Source of the DNA: Weeksellaceae bacterium TAE3-ERU29
Lineage (GTDB): Bacteria > Bacteroidota > Bacteroidia > Flavobacteriales > Weeksellaceae
DNA: 64,000 nucleotides
Reading direction: 5' to 3'
Assembly (NCBI GenBank): GCA_019218445.1
Contig: JAHUUM010000008.1
Coordinates: 1 to 64,000, forward strand
Position 1 is the stretch's first letter. Every line of letters starts with the position of its first letter. The notes beneath the pieces were generated by a model. That model was given only the letters and a program-made list of their open reading frames with translations, did no database searches and was not told the DNA's origin. Shown piece after piece: positions 19,586 through 28,382 of this stretch. A program made the position numbers and the translations under genes.

Positions 19586-19609
19586 CCGTCTTGATACCCA
19601 TCAAGGCGG
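19586..19609 (+). terminator. Rho-independent terminator of rnr
   Basis: CCGTCTTGAT pairs with ATCAAGGCGG (one G-T wobble) across ACCC and is followed by TTTTTT, 22 bp after the rnr stop. Confidence 0.85.
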
Positions 19610-19689
19610 TTTTTTATTTGTTTTAGTAGGATTATAAAAAAAGGAGATATTATCCCCTAAAGTGTGTAATTTAAAAAGAGGCTTAGGTA

Positions 19690-20046
19690 TTATAATCTGA
19701 GCCTTTTGTCAAATATAAGCATAAATTGGTTTAAAACCATACCCCAATTAGCAATAGGCTTCGACCATTTTTTTGTAGCTTCTCTTAGAGCTAAATATAC
19801 CTACTTGATAATTGTCTCATCTGTAGGAAAATATATTTTGTTTTTTGTGTATATTTAGAACACTTTTTTATCTTTTATAGAAGTGTTTGTAAATGACTTT
19901 GCATTTCGTATTTTTCCATTGAGGTTTTCTATTAAATTAGTGGTATATGTAATTAAAGAAAGCCCTATCATCTTATTATTATAATACGGTGATAGGTAGG
20001 ATATAAGTTACTCAATCAAGTCAAAAATAGCCAATTTTGTTCTTGA
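19690..20046 (-). pseudogene. IS256-family (mutator-type) transposase remnant, C-terminal part
   Basis: Minus-strand translation reads ITYTTNLIENLNGKIRNAKSF, then after two in-frame stops VYLALREATKKWSKPIANW and GMVLNQFMLIFDKRLRL before a final TAA. This matches the C-terminal end of IS256-type transposases (YTTNAIESLNRQIRK ... LYLA ... KKW ... NW ... LNQ ... F..R). I see in-frame stops near 20011, 19855 and 19801. The catalytic region and both IS ends are missing, so it is inactive. Weak similarity probably extends to about 20046. Confidence 0.8.
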
Positions 20047-20108
20047 TTATATTATTTAAACATTCAATTAAAATACAGAATTCTTATATGATTTTTTTAA
20101 TAAAAAAA

Positions 20109-20128
20109 CCGTCTCAAAACTGAGACGG
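20109..20128 (-). terminator. Rho-independent terminator of the cold-shock gene
   Basis: CCGTCTCA pairs with TGAGACGG across AAAC, and the minus strand continues into seven T. Confidence 0.85.
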
Positions 20129-20153
20129 CTCCTTCTTTTGTGTAAATGTAATT

Positions 20154-20351
20154 TTAGTCTTCAGCTAATTCTACGTTTACAGCGTTTAATCCTTTTTTTC
20201 CTCTTTCTACGTCGAAAACAACTTTGTCATCTTCTTGAATTTTATCTTTAAGAGCAGATATATGAACAAACACATCTTCTCCTCCGTCTGATGGAGTTAT
20301 AAATCCGAATCCTTTTGTTTCGTCAAAAAACTTTACTATTCCTTCTTGCAT
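20154..20351 (-). CDS. CspA-family cold-shock protein
   Basis: Small OB-fold RNA chaperone of 65 residues. RNP1 KGFGFI is at 13-18 and RNP2 VFVHI at 27-31, and the start MQEGIVKFFDETKG is typical. It lies 20 bp downstream of a second cold-shock-domain gene and is probably co-transcribed from the promoter at 20977, with its own terminator just after. Confidence 0.93.
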   Translation of the reverse strand: MQEGIVKFFDETKGFGFITPSDGGEDVFVHISALKDKIQEDDKVVFDVERGKKGLNAVNVELAED

Positions 20352-20371
20352 TTTTACTAATTTATTAATTG

Positions 20372-20812
20372 TTATTTTACTTCTTTTTTTACATTGTTGG
20401 CTATATAGCCTTTGGGATTTTTCTCTTTTTCAAAAGTTACTCTATCTCCTTTTGTTAACTCTTCAGTTAATTGATTGATATGAACAAAAATACTTTCTTT
20501 CGTTTTATCATCAATAATGAAACCATATCCTTTCTCATCGTTAAAGAAAGAGATCACTCCACTACCTTCTAATTCTTCCTCCGGTAATGGTGCAGCACCT
20601 AACAGAATATCGTCTAATTCTATATCTGCTACTTTTGTTCTATCCGGTGGAGTAGAGGTTAAGTTTCCGTTTTCATCAACATAAGAAATCATAGCTTCTA
20701 AGCCTTTTCCTTTATTGTTGTTGGTTTTACGATCCTCTCGTCTTTGAGCTTTTTCTTTTAATTTTTGAGCTTTTTTCTTTGAATTTTCCTTTTTAGAAAA
20801 AGAATCTCCCAT
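20372..20812 (-). CDS. Cold-shock-domain protein with basic N-terminal extension
   Basis: Protein of 146 residues. The first 38 are very basic and probably helical (SKKENSKKKAQKLKEKAQRREDRKTNNNKGKG), a likely RNA-binding tail. A linker follows, then a cold-shock domain from about 83 with KGYGFI at 94-99 and IFVHI at 108-112. Such two-part proteins are common in Bacteroidota, though I do not know a specific function. It is first in an operon with the small Csp and has a leader of about 160 bases, a setting in which cold-shock mRNAs often fold in a temperature-dependent way. Confidence 0.85.
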   Translation of the reverse strand: MGDSFSKKENSKKKAQKLKEKAQRREDRKTNNNKGKGLEAMISYVDENGNLTSTPPDRTKVADIELDDILLGAAPLPEEELEGSGVISFFNDEKGYGFIIDDKTKESIFVHINQLTEELTKGDRVTFEKEKNPKGYIANNVKKEVK

Positions 20813-20976
20813 ATTTTTTTATTTAAATTATTAATTAATACTACATTAGCTTATTCGCCTATGAGTAGAATTAACTAATGATAGAAAGGTAACGTGATGG
20901 CAATACTGTGAGATGGGAATTTTTAATTTACACCTTTCAGAAAGCAAAGGCAGTAACCTGTCGTTTTATTATTTGA

Positions 20977-20984
20977 CAAATCTA
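20977..20984 (-). promoter_or_regulatory. Promoter of the cold-shock operon with long 5' leader
   Basis: The minus strand reads TAGATTTG, a match to TAnnTTTG. The leader from about 20971 to 20813 (about 160 bases) has no reading frame. It is a candidate regulatory leader; no specific fold was worked out. Confidence 0.5.
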
Positions 20985-21054
20985 CATAAAATAAATGAAT
21001 ATCCACTATAATAATGGAATAAATTTAAAAAATTTATTTAAAAAATAATAAAAA

Positions 21055-21080
21055 CCCGAAAAAATTATTGTTTTTTCGGG
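21055..21080 (-). terminator. Rho-independent terminator of the amino-sugar operon
   Basis: CCCGAAAAAA pairs perfectly with TTTTTTCGGG across a 6-base loop. It lies 34 bp beyond the stop of the minus-strand kinase gene. The minus-strand tail after the stem is only moderately T-rich. Confidence 0.65.
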
Positions 21081-21113
21081 CCTTATATATATAAAACTTT
21101 ATATATATGATTA

Positions 21114-22145
21114 TTAATCAAGTATATGCGTAGCGTCTAAAATACCTTTTAATAAATTTAATTGATTCATTGTTCTATCTAAGTTTTGGTTTTCTCTTTT
21201 AACAGTATAATAAACATCGCCATTTAAGAAGTCTGTTAAAAATCTAACAGCCTGAATATATACAACTGTAGCTCCTGCCAAATCAAAGTTTTCTAATTCT
21301 TGTTTAGTCAATTTATCTTGTAAGGGCTCTAAGAAACCTTTTTTAATGGCTTCGTAATTTTCTTTAGAAAAATTATTTGGTGTAGGGTCATCCTCATCTT
21401 TAGTGTTGGTATAAGAGCGTACCATATCTCCAAAATCATAAAGAATAGTACCCGGCATAAGTGTGTCTAAATCTATAATTGCGACAGGTTTGTATTTATC
21501 CTCAGCATCTAAAAGTATATTACTGATTTTAGGATCTGCATGGATTAAGCGTTTAGGAAAGCCTTCTTTAGATATTACTTCTGTCCATTTTTCCGGAATA
21601 GATTTCCATTTATCTACTAATTCAATAGCTTCTAAAGCTTGTTCTTTTCTTTTTGGGGAAGCATTATTAATGGCTTGTCCGTAATCTCGCATTCTTTTTG
21701 CAAAATCTATAAATCCGGGAATAGGTTCTTTTAGTCCTTCTACATCTAAATCATAAACATAAGAGTGAAATTCTCCTATAAATTTAGCTACCTCATAAGC
21801 TTGTTCCGGGTTTTCTACTGTCTCTATACATTGTGTATTCTCAATTAATGGAATAACTCTCCAAACACCAGTGTCTGAATAAACTAAACTTTTTTCTTTT
21901 TTAATTGTTTTCTTTGGTCTCAGAATAGCATGAGGATATCCTTTAGCCTCTAAATGGTCGGCTAATTTTGTCATATTTTCTATAATAACCTCAGGATTCT
22001 CAAAAATATTTGTATTAAACTTTTGTAATACAAAACTTCCTTCTTTATCTCTTAAAAAATAAGTAGTATTTATATGTCCTATCTCATTTTTTTCTAGCTT
22101 AAAATTAGCATCCTTTCCAAAAAACTTTTTTACAATTTGCTCCAT
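21114..22145 (-). CDS. APH-fold sugar kinase, N-acetylhexosamine 1-kinase-like
   Basis: Protein of 343 residues with the aminoglycoside-phosphotransferase/choline-kinase fold. The catalytic loop is HADPKISN at 202-209 and the metal-binding segment IDLDT at 224-228, followed by MPGTILYDFGDMVRS, which is close to NahK-type anomeric kinases. It lies 5 bp downstream of a sugar nucleotidyltransferase gene and divergent from nagB, supporting a role in phosphorylating free GlcNAc or a similar hexosamine at C1. Choline or homoserine kinase are less likely alternatives. Confidence 0.75.
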   Translation of the reverse strand: MEQIVKKFFGKDANFKLEKNEIGHINTTYFLRDKEGSFVLQKFNTNIFENPEVIIENMTKLADHLEAKGYPHAILRPKKTIKKEKSLVYSDTGVWRVIPLIENTQCIETVENPEQAYEVAKFIGEFHSYVYDLDVEGLKEPIPGFIDFAKRMRDYGQAINNASPKRKEQALEAIELVDKWKSIPEKWTEVISKEGFPKRLIHADPKISNILLDAEDKYKPVAIIDLDTLMPGTILYDFGDMVRSYTNTKDEDDPTPNNFSKENYEAIKKGFLEPLQDKLTKQELENFDLAGATVVYIQAVRFLTDFLNGDVYYTVKRENQNLDRTMNQLNLLKGILDATHILD

Positions 22146-22150
22146 ATTTT

Positions 22151-23080
22151 TTATTTATTACTCCAAAGAGGAGCGTTATATTTACCGTTCTTTGTTTTTT
22201 CTTGTAATGCATCAACTACAATCTGTCTATCTTCAGGATATGTCATTCCAAACCAGTCTTCACTACTCTGTTTTACCCAAACATTAAGATTCCCTTTTTG
22301 AATTTCGTTATCTATATATAGAGGTATAAAGAATTCTTGTTTTTCTTTATTTTCTATAGTGCTTAAGAATTCATGGAAACTTTTTTCTAAATTATCAAAA
22401 ATAGTATGATCCAATATCCAGAAATTCATAGAAACTTTAGATTTAGGTTCTAATTTAATATCAATATCTTGATCAGCTTCGTTTACTATTTCTCCGTTTT
22501 CTTTTTTAATAATTTTGAGAACTTCCGTTACTTTTGTTAATTTCTCTCCATCTACTTCACAAACTCCTCTGGAAACAGTTCCGTTATCGCTTAAAGTTTT
22601 TTCTAATTGGAAAGAAACCATTCCATAATTTTTTTCGTCAATTTTACCTTCTTTTACTAAAGAGTGAGCCAATTCATAAGTATTTGCTCCATAAAAATCA
22701 TCGGCATTCATTACAATAAAAGGCTGATTAATAAATTCTCTTGTCATTAAAACGGCATGAGCAGTTCCCCAAGGTTTTAATCTTTGTGGTACTAAATCAG
22801 CATATTTTTCCGGAACTTCATTTTCCATTGCCTGTAAAGCAAAATCTACTTTTATTCCTTTTTCTTCTAAAGGTTTTCTAAGAAGAGTTTTAGTTTCTTC
22901 TAAAAGTTGATCATTTATAACAAAAACAACATGATTAACTCCATTGTTAATAGCATCGTATAAACCGAATTCCATTAAACATTCTTCATTTGGACCGACT
23001 GGGTCTATTTGTTTTTGTCCTTTATATCTACTTCCCAACCCCCCGGCAAGGATAACTAAAGACATATTTTTATTACTCAT
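22151..23080 (-). CDS. Sugar-1-phosphate nucleotidyltransferase
   Basis: Protein of 309 residues. LAGGLGSRYKGQKQIDPVG near residues 11-29 is the nucleotide-binding signature of the NTP-transferase fold; MNADDFYG is the metal site, and SMNFWILDH lies further on. Together with the kinase 5 bp downstream it would turn a hexosamine-1-phosphate into a nucleotide sugar (salvage route). The nucleotide used (UTP or other) is not evident. The pair is transcribed away from nagB. Confidence 0.82.
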   Translation of the reverse strand: MSNKNMSLVILAGGLGSRYKGQKQIDPVGPNEECLMEFGLYDAINNGVNHVVFVINDQLLEETKTLLRKPLEEKGIKVDFALQAMENEVPEKYADLVPQRLKPWGTAHAVLMTREFINQPFIVMNADDFYGANTYELAHSLVKEGKIDEKNYGMVSFQLEKTLSDNGTVSRGVCEVDGEKLTKVTEVLKIIKKENGEIVNEADQDIDIKLEPKSKVSMNFWILDHTIFDNLEKSFHEFLSTIENKEKQEFFIPLYIDNEIQKGNLNVWVKQSSEDWFGMTYPEDRQIVVDALQEKTKNGKYNAPLWSNK

Positions 23081-23233
23081 AACGTATAAATTTTATTTAT
23101 TTTAATACCTAACTGTACTGTAAATTATTGAAATTTATCAAACCAGGATATATCAAAGTTAATAATTTTTTGTAAAGATTCCTAATTAAATAGCACAGAA
23201 TTTTTTTTATTTATAAAATTGTGCTTATAAATA

Positions 23234-23249
23234 TCCTAATTTATTAGGA
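23234..23249. promoter_or_regulatory. 16-bp palindrome, candidate operator in the divergent nagB intergene
   Basis: TCCTAA-TTTA-TTAGGA is an inverted repeat with 6-bp arms, located between the nucleotidyltransferase start (23080) and nagB (23361). It is about 80 bp upstream of a TACCTTTA -7-like element at 23328-23335 that would serve nagB. It could bind an amino-sugar-responsive regulator; no such regulator gene is in the window. Confidence 0.35.
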
Positions 23250-23360
23250 CATACACAAATGATAATTTTCATAGTTAATTTAATTGTTATTTTATATAAA
23301 ATATTACCGAGTATAAATAATAAAACGTACCTTTAGAGTTCTATTTAAATATTCAATGTT

Positions 23361-25346
23361 ATGAAAAACATTTTAGAAGAAAATCCATCACTAAAGAAAA
23401 ACAAAATCATTTTAAAGAAGGCTAAAGATGAATTAGAGTTATCTCAAATAACTCGAGAGGAAAGAATTCCTGTAGAGATATGCGAAACTGCAGCAGAAGG
23501 TTCTAAGCTTGCGGCGAAAGAAGTAGCTGAGCTTATTAAGGAAAAGCAATCTTCCGGAGAGAAGTGTGTTTTAGGATTAGCTACAGGTAGTAGTCCTATT
23601 GCTATGTATGATGAGCTTATAAGAATGCATAAAGAAGAAGGTTTAAGTTTTGAAAATGTAATTACATTTAATTTGGATGAATACTATCCTATGGATAAAG
23701 AATCTCCAAATTCGTATAACTTCTTTATGAATGAGCATTTATTTAAACATATAGATATAAAACCTGAAAATATAAATATTCCGGATGGAACAGTTTCTCT
23801 TGAAAACTTGAAACAAAGTTGCCGTGAATATGAGAAAAAAATAGATGCAGCCGGAGGAATTGATTTACAAATCTTAGGAATTGGTAGAACCGGGCATATC
23901 GGTTTTAATGAGCCGGGATCTAATATGAATTCATATACAAGACTTGTTTCTTTAGATGAGTTAACGATTAGAGATGCAGCGAAAGATTTCGGAGGAATTG
24001 ATAATGTGCCAAAAGGGGCTATCACTATGGGGGTTGGTTCTATATTCAAAGCAAGAAAAATAATTTTATTAGCTTGGGGAGATAAGAAATCGGCAATCGT
24101 AAGAAAAGCGGTAGAAGGAAAAGTAAAAGATGATGTTCCTGCAAGTTTCTTGCAGAGACATGAAAATGCTAAATATATTATAGATATGGATGCTGCGGGA
24201 GAACTTACAAGAGTGAAAACTCCATGGAAAGTAGGTTCTTGCGATTGGACTCCAAGTTTGGTAAAAAGAGCGGTAGCTCAACTTTGTTTAGCGACAGGAA
24301 AACCAATCTTAAAGTTAACTAATAAAGATTATACAGATCATAATTTAGATGAGTTGGTTGTTTCTTACGGGTCTGCTTATAATGTTAATATACAAGTTTT
24401 TAATGAGCTTCAAAATACGATAACAGGTTGGCCCGGAGGGAAACCAAATGCAGATGATACAAAACGTCCTGAAAGAAGAGAACCGGCTCAGAAAAGAGTA
24501 ATTGTATTCAGTCCACATCCGGATGATGATGTAATTTCTATGGGAGGAACGCTTAGAAGATTAGTAGAACAAAATCATGATGTTCACGTAGCTTATCAGG
24601 TTTCCGGTAATATTGCAGTGGCTGACTATGAGTTATTACGACCAATGCTTTTAATGAAGAATTACTTAGAAGAAAATGGCGATACTGCATCTAAAACGTA
24701 TAAAAATCTCACAGAATATTTAAGTCAAATTGGAGAGCAAGAAACTTTTGAAAAAGTAACTCCAAATATTCTTCACTTAAAAGGATTATTGAGAGAAGAA
24801 GAAGCAAAATCAGGATGTAGACACGTAGGTGTGAAAGATGGAAATGCCCATTTCTTAAGACTTCCGTTCTATGAAACAGGAAAAGTAAAAAAAGATGATT
24901 TAAGCCAAAAAGATGTTGATATTGTAAAAGAATTTATTCGTTCTATAAAACCACATCAAATATTTGCAGCAGGTGATTTAATGGATCCTCATGGAACTCA
25001 TAAAGTTTGTTTAGAAGCTATTTTCTTAGCATTAGATCAAATCAAAGAAGATGGAGATGAGTGGTTAAAAGATTGCTGGGTATGGATGTATCGTGGAGCA
25101 TGGCAAGAGTGGCCGATCAATGAGATTGAAATGGCTGTACCAATGAGTCCAAGTGAATTAAGAGCAAAAAGAAATGCAATTTTAAGACACCAATCTCAAA
25201 TGGAGGCAGCTCCGTTTATGGGAAGTGACTCTCGTTTATTCTGGCAAAGAGCAGAGGATAGAAATAGAGAAACGGCAGAGTTATATAATAAATTAGGATT
25301 AGCAGAATACGAAGCTATGGAAGGTTTTGTAAGATATATTCCTTAA
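23361..25346 (+). CDS. nagB: Glucosamine-6-phosphate deaminase fused to PIG-L/LmbE-like domain
   Basis: Protein of 661 residues. Residues about 30-285 are NagB: LATGSSPIAMYDEL, DEYYPM and GRTGHIGFNEPGS (175-187), which converts GlcN6P to fructose-6-P and ammonia. Residues about 375-650 form an LmbE-like deacetylase fold starting SPHPDDD (about 383-389), with DPHGTH further on. This two-domain form is characteristic of Bacteroidota. The second domain may deacetylate an amino sugar, but that is inferred. It opposes the salvage kinase/nucleotidyltransferase pair. Confidence 0.93.
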   Translation: MKNILEENPSLKKNKIILKKAKDELELSQITREERIPVEICETAAEGSKLAAKEVAELIKEKQSSGEKCVLGLATGSSPIAMYDELIRMHKEEGLSFENVITFNLDEYYPMDKESPNSYNFFMNEHLFKHIDIKPENINIPDGTVSLENLKQSCREYEKKIDAAGGIDLQILGIGRTGHIGFNEPGSNMNSYTRLVSLDELTIRDAAKDFGGIDNVPKGAITMGVGSIFKARKIILLAWGDKKSAIVRKAVEGKVKDDVPASFLQRHENAKYIIDMDAAGELTRVKTPWKVGSCDWTPSLVKRAVAQLCLATGKPILKLTNKDYTDHNLDELVVSYGSAYNVNIQVFNELQNTITGWPGGKPNADDTKRPERREPAQKRVIVFSPHPDDDVISMGGTLRRLVEQNHDVHVAYQVSGNIAVADYELLRPMLLMKNYLEENGDTASKTYKNLTEYLSQIGEQETFEKVTPNILHLKGLLREEEAKSGCRHVGVKDGNAHFLRLPFYETGKVKKDDLSQKDVDIVKEFIRSIKPHQIFAAGDLMDPHGTHKVCLEAIFLALDQIKEDGDEWLKDCWVWMYRGAWQEWPINEIEMAVPMSPSELRAKRNAILRHQSQMEAAPFMGSDSRLFWQRAEDRNRETAELYNKLGLAEYEAMEGFVRYIP

Positions 25347-25369
25347 TTTATAAAAATTATAGAAAATTG

Positions 25370-25394
25370 AAAAGCAGCTCACAGAGTTGCTTTT
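25370..25394 (+). terminator. Rho-independent terminator of nagB
   Basis: AAAAGCAGCT pairs with AGTTGCTTTT (one G-T wobble) followed by more T, 23 bp after the nagB stop. Confidence 0.75.
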
Positions 25395-25423
25395 TTATTT
25401 ATAGTTTGATTATGAGATAAAAT

Positions 25424-25452
25424 AAAAGCCCAGCTAAAATAGCTAGGCTTTT
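25424..25452 (-). terminator. Rho-independent terminator of pgk
   Basis: On the minus strand AAAAGCC-AGCT pairs with AGCT-GGCTTTT around a 5-base loop with one unpaired base, then T-rich sequence, 20 bp after the pgk stop. Confidence 0.75.
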
Positions 25453-25472
25453 GTTATTACATAAAATTGAGA

Positions 25473-26666
25473 TTATTTATCCATTGCAGCTACACCCGGA
25501 AGTTTAATTCCTTCTAAGCTTTCTAACATTGCTCCTCCTCCTGTAGAAACATAGCTTACTTTGTCTTGATAACCGAATTGTTTTACTGCAGAAACACTAT
25601 CTCCACCACCCACAAGTGAGAATGCTCCGTTTTTAGTTGCTTCTTCTATGGCGTCTCCAATGGCTTTAGTTCCTTTAGCAAAGTTTTCAAATTCGAATAC
25701 ACCTACAGGTCCATTCCATAAGATAGTTTTTGAGTTTTTGATAACATCAGCAAAAAGCTCCATAGTTTTTGGTCCTATATCCAAACCTTCCCAGCCATCA
25801 GGAATTTCTCCAGCCTCTACAATTTGTGTTGCCGCTCCGTTATTAAAGTCGTCAGCAGCTAATGAGTCTAAAGGTAAATAAACTTTTACATTATGTTTTT
25901 CTGCTTGTTCTAAGATCTCTAAAGCTAAATCAAGTTTATCATCTTCAACAATAGAATTTCCGATTTTTCCACCTTTAGCTTTTGAGAAAGTATAAGACAT
26001 TCCTCCACCAATAATTAAGTTATCAACTTTTGGTAAAATGTTATCTATAATTGTAATTTTAGAAGAAACTTTAGAGCCTCCTAAAATTGCTGTAACTGGT
26101 TTTTCTCCACTTTTTAAAACTTTATCTATAGCTTCTAGCTCTTTTTGCATTAATTTACCAAAACATTTATGGTCTTTATCAAAGAACTTAGCGATAACTG
26201 CTGTAGAAGCGTGTTCTCTGTGTGCTGTACCAAATGCATCGTTAACATAGAAATCTCCTAATTCTGCTAATTGTTTAGCAAATACTTCGTCTCCGCTTTC
26301 TTCCTCTTCTCTAAAACGAACATTTTCTAATAATAAAACACTACCCGGTTGTAAGTTTTTTGCTTTTTCTTTTGCATCTTCTCCAACTACATCGTCAGCT
26401 ACTTCTACAACAACGCCTATAATATCAGAAATTGTACCTGCGATGTGTTTTAAAGATAATTCATCTTTTTTCTCTCCTTTTGGTCTACCAAGGTGAGTGA
26501 TTAATATCGCTGCTCCACCATCTTCCAAAATTTTTAAGATAGTTGGTTTTGCTGCTTCTATTCTATTAGTATCTGTTACATTCAATTCTTTGTCTTGCGG
26601 GACATTGAAGTCTACACGAACTAATACTTTTTTGTCTTTAAAATTAAAATCGTTAAGTGTTTTCAT
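25473..26666 (-). CDS. pgk: Phosphoglycerate kinase
   Basis: Glycolytic enzyme making ATP and 3-phosphoglycerate from 1,3-bisphosphoglycerate. Recognised by [16 protein letters not shown] near the N-terminus, [42 protein letters not shown], and the nucleotide-site [13 protein letters not shown] near the C-terminus. The 397-residue length is normal. A TATCTTTG -7 element (26686-26693, minus strand) lies about 20 bp before the ATG. Confidence 0.97.
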   Translation of the reverse strand: MKTLNDFNFKDKKVLVRVDFNVPQDKELNVTDTNRIEAAKPTILKILEDGGAAILITHLGRPKGEKKDELSLKHIAGTISDIIGVVVEVADDVVGEDAKEKAKNLQPGSVLLLENVRFREEEESGDEVFAKQLAELGDFYVNDAFGTAHREHASTAVIAKFFDKDHKCFGKLMQKELEAIDKVLKSGEKPVTAILGGSKVSSKITIIDNILPKVDNLIIGGGMSYTFSKAKGGKIGNSIVEDDKLDLALEILEQAEKHNVKVYLPLDSLAADDFNNGAATQIVEAGEIPDGWEGLDIGPKTMELFADVIKNSKTILWNGPVGVFEFENFAKGTKAIGDAIEEATKNGAFSLVGGGDSVSAVKQFGYQDKVSYVSTGGGAMLESLEGIKLPGVAAMDK

Positions 26667-26685
26667 ATTATTTATTATTACACAA

Positions 26686-26693
26686 CAAAGATA
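26686..26693 (-). promoter_or_regulatory. -7 promoter element of pgk
   Basis: The minus strand reads TATCTTTG, an exact TAnnTTTG match, 19 bp upstream of the pgk ATG. Confidence 0.55.
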
Positions 26694-26793
26694 GGTAATG
26701 ATTTTTAGAAAAGAAACTAAACTTTACACTCTCTTGCTGATATTTTAGTAGAAAGTAACTACTATAAAATTAAATGTTTTTAGATAGAAATAT

Positions 26794-26892
26794 TTAATCT
26801 TTATTTAAATTGTTCAGTTCTTTTACTTTAAGCCACATAGCAGTAGCGAATCCTAGACAGACTACAAAAAATATAATGTATATAGCTAACAT
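26794..26892 (-). CDS. Possible 32-residue single-span membrane protein
   Basis: A short frame reads MLAIYIIFFVVCLGFATAMWLKVKELNNLNKD: one transmembrane helix (about residues 2-20) and a charged C-terminal tail, in a gap of 281 bp between pgk and the DUF389 gene. The hydrophobic/charged pattern looks like a real small membrane protein rather than chance. There is no Shine-Dalgarno sequence and no homologue I recognise. Confidence 0.45.
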   Translation of the reverse strand: MLAIYIIFFVVCLGFATAMWLKVKELNNLNKD

Positions 26893-26947
26893 ATTATTTG
26901 TTTTTTGCTAAATTAATTAGAATTATCAATAAAAAAAATGATTTTTA

Positions 26948-28366
26948 TTACTTATGTAATAACTGTATGGTATCTAAAGATAGTCTTGATTTTAAAAATT
27001 GATTAATTCTTCGTTCTTCATCGGAATGGGTTTTGTTGTCATTCCATAATAGAATAAATGTAGGCATTATATTTCTGTTTTTGAAATCGGTATAATTAAA
27101 GGTGGCGTATCCAAAATAATCGAGCTCAGGATAAAGTGATTTCAGCTCTTTAGAGATGCTTTGGAACGGAATGGTGTCACTATTCAGCCTGTTAATTTGT
27201 TTTTGTTGATATTCAATTATACTATCTCTTTTTTGAATGTCCCCTTTTACAGTAGAATAAATAGAACTGTAAATTCTCTCGTTTATTTGGTTGTTAGCCA
27301 TAGGCATTCCCCCTTGATGAACGATTAATTTGGTGTTTTTTAAATTATATTTTTCTCGTAGAATAATGTTCCAGTTTTTTATTACTTCTTGAGGAATTAC
27401 TTCTGTAATTGTGGAAATCGTTATAAGATTTACAGAGTCTTTTTTTGTTAAAGTAGGATTGTTTAAATTAAAAAATGCATTTTCATAGGGAATCGCAATT
27501 TCATGATTTAAAAAGTTATTTACTTGTACTTTGTATAATTCTTCTTTAATGATTCCATAAAATATAAATCCACTTGGGATGATGGTTAATACCGCTACTC
27601 CTGCAATTATAAAATTTGTTTTCCTAGCCTGTGTTGCATTTTGATATTGTGCTAAAGGAAATTTATTTAATTTTATATACACATAAGTAGAAATCCCAAT
27701 AAAAATTGAGTTGATTATAAATAAATAGAAAGCATTTAGAGCTGCTCCATAGCCTGAATAGTCTTTATATCCTATTTGCTCTGTTCCCATAGATAGTCCG
27801 TATCCTACGGTACAAAGGGGAGGCATTAGAGCAGTTGCAATTGCAACTCCTGCAATTACGTTTGAATTTTTTATTTTACTACTAAAGGCCGCAATCCCGG
27901 CTAAACCACCAAATATACCTATTAAGACATCTAATGAAGTGGGTTCTATTCTGCCTTTTAATTGCTCTGTTAAGGTGGTAAGCGGAGCAATAGAGAAATA
28001 AATAAAGGAGGTAAGCATGGCGATTACCACCATAATACCAAAGTTTGTAAATGATCTATTGAGTGTTTTTATATCATTTACGGCAACAGCATAGCCTAAC
28101 CCCATAATTGGCCCCATAAGAGGGGAAATAAGCATGGCTCCTATTACTACGGCAACCGAATTAGAGTTTAAGCCAATAGAGGCTATAAATACAGAAGCTA
28201 TAAGTACGAATGCGGACAGTCCTTTAAAGTTTATATTGTCTAAAACTTCTTCTCGGGTTCTTTCTTTATCAACTTGGTCGTGTAAATTAAAAACTTCTCT
28301 AAGAAAGGAAAAAACACTCTCTCCTATAGAGATGTGTTTTTCTTCAGGTTTTTTGTTTTCTTCCAT
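26948..28366 (-). CDS. DUF389 family integral membrane protein
   Basis: Protein of 472 residues. The DUF389 core lies at about 50-260, with several transmembrane segments and the conserved SNSVAVVIGAMLISPLMGPIMGLGYAVAVND and VAIATALMPPLCTVGYGLS. The C-terminal half is a soluble, presumably periplasmic region (about 290-472). Function unknown. It follows manC (16-bp gap) and the SprT-like gene in the same direction, so it probably ends a three-gene operon. Confidence 0.87.
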   Translation of the reverse strand: MEENKKPEEKHISIGESVFSFLREVFNLHDQVDKERTREEVLDNINFKGLSAFVLIASVFIASIGLNSNSVAVVIGAMLISPLMGPIMGLGYAVAVNDIKTLNRSFTNFGIMVVIAMLTSFIYFSIAPLTTLTEQLKGRIEPTSLDVLIGIFGGLAGIAAFSSKIKNSNVIAGVAIATALMPPLCTVGYGLSMGTEQIGYKDYSGYGAALNAFYLFIINSIFIGISTYVYIKLNKFPLAQYQNATQARKTNFIIAGVAVLTIIPSGFIFYGIIKEELYKVQVNNFLNHEIAIPYENAFFNLNNPTLTKKDSVNLITISTITEVIPQEVIKNWNIILREKYNLKNTKLIVHQGGMPMANNQINERIYSSIYSTVKGDIQKRDSIIEYQQKQINRLNSDTIPFQSISKELKSLYPELDYFGYATFNYTDFKNRNIMPTFILLWNDNKTHSDEERRINQFLKSRLSLDTIQLLHK

Positions 28367-28382
28367 TAATTTTACAGAGGTT

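Noticed and set aside
23684-24281. Minus-strand open frames inside nagB, and similar ones opposite leuS, pgk and the helicase
   Set aside because: They lie wholly within well-supported genes, have compositions typical of antisense shadows and show no motif.
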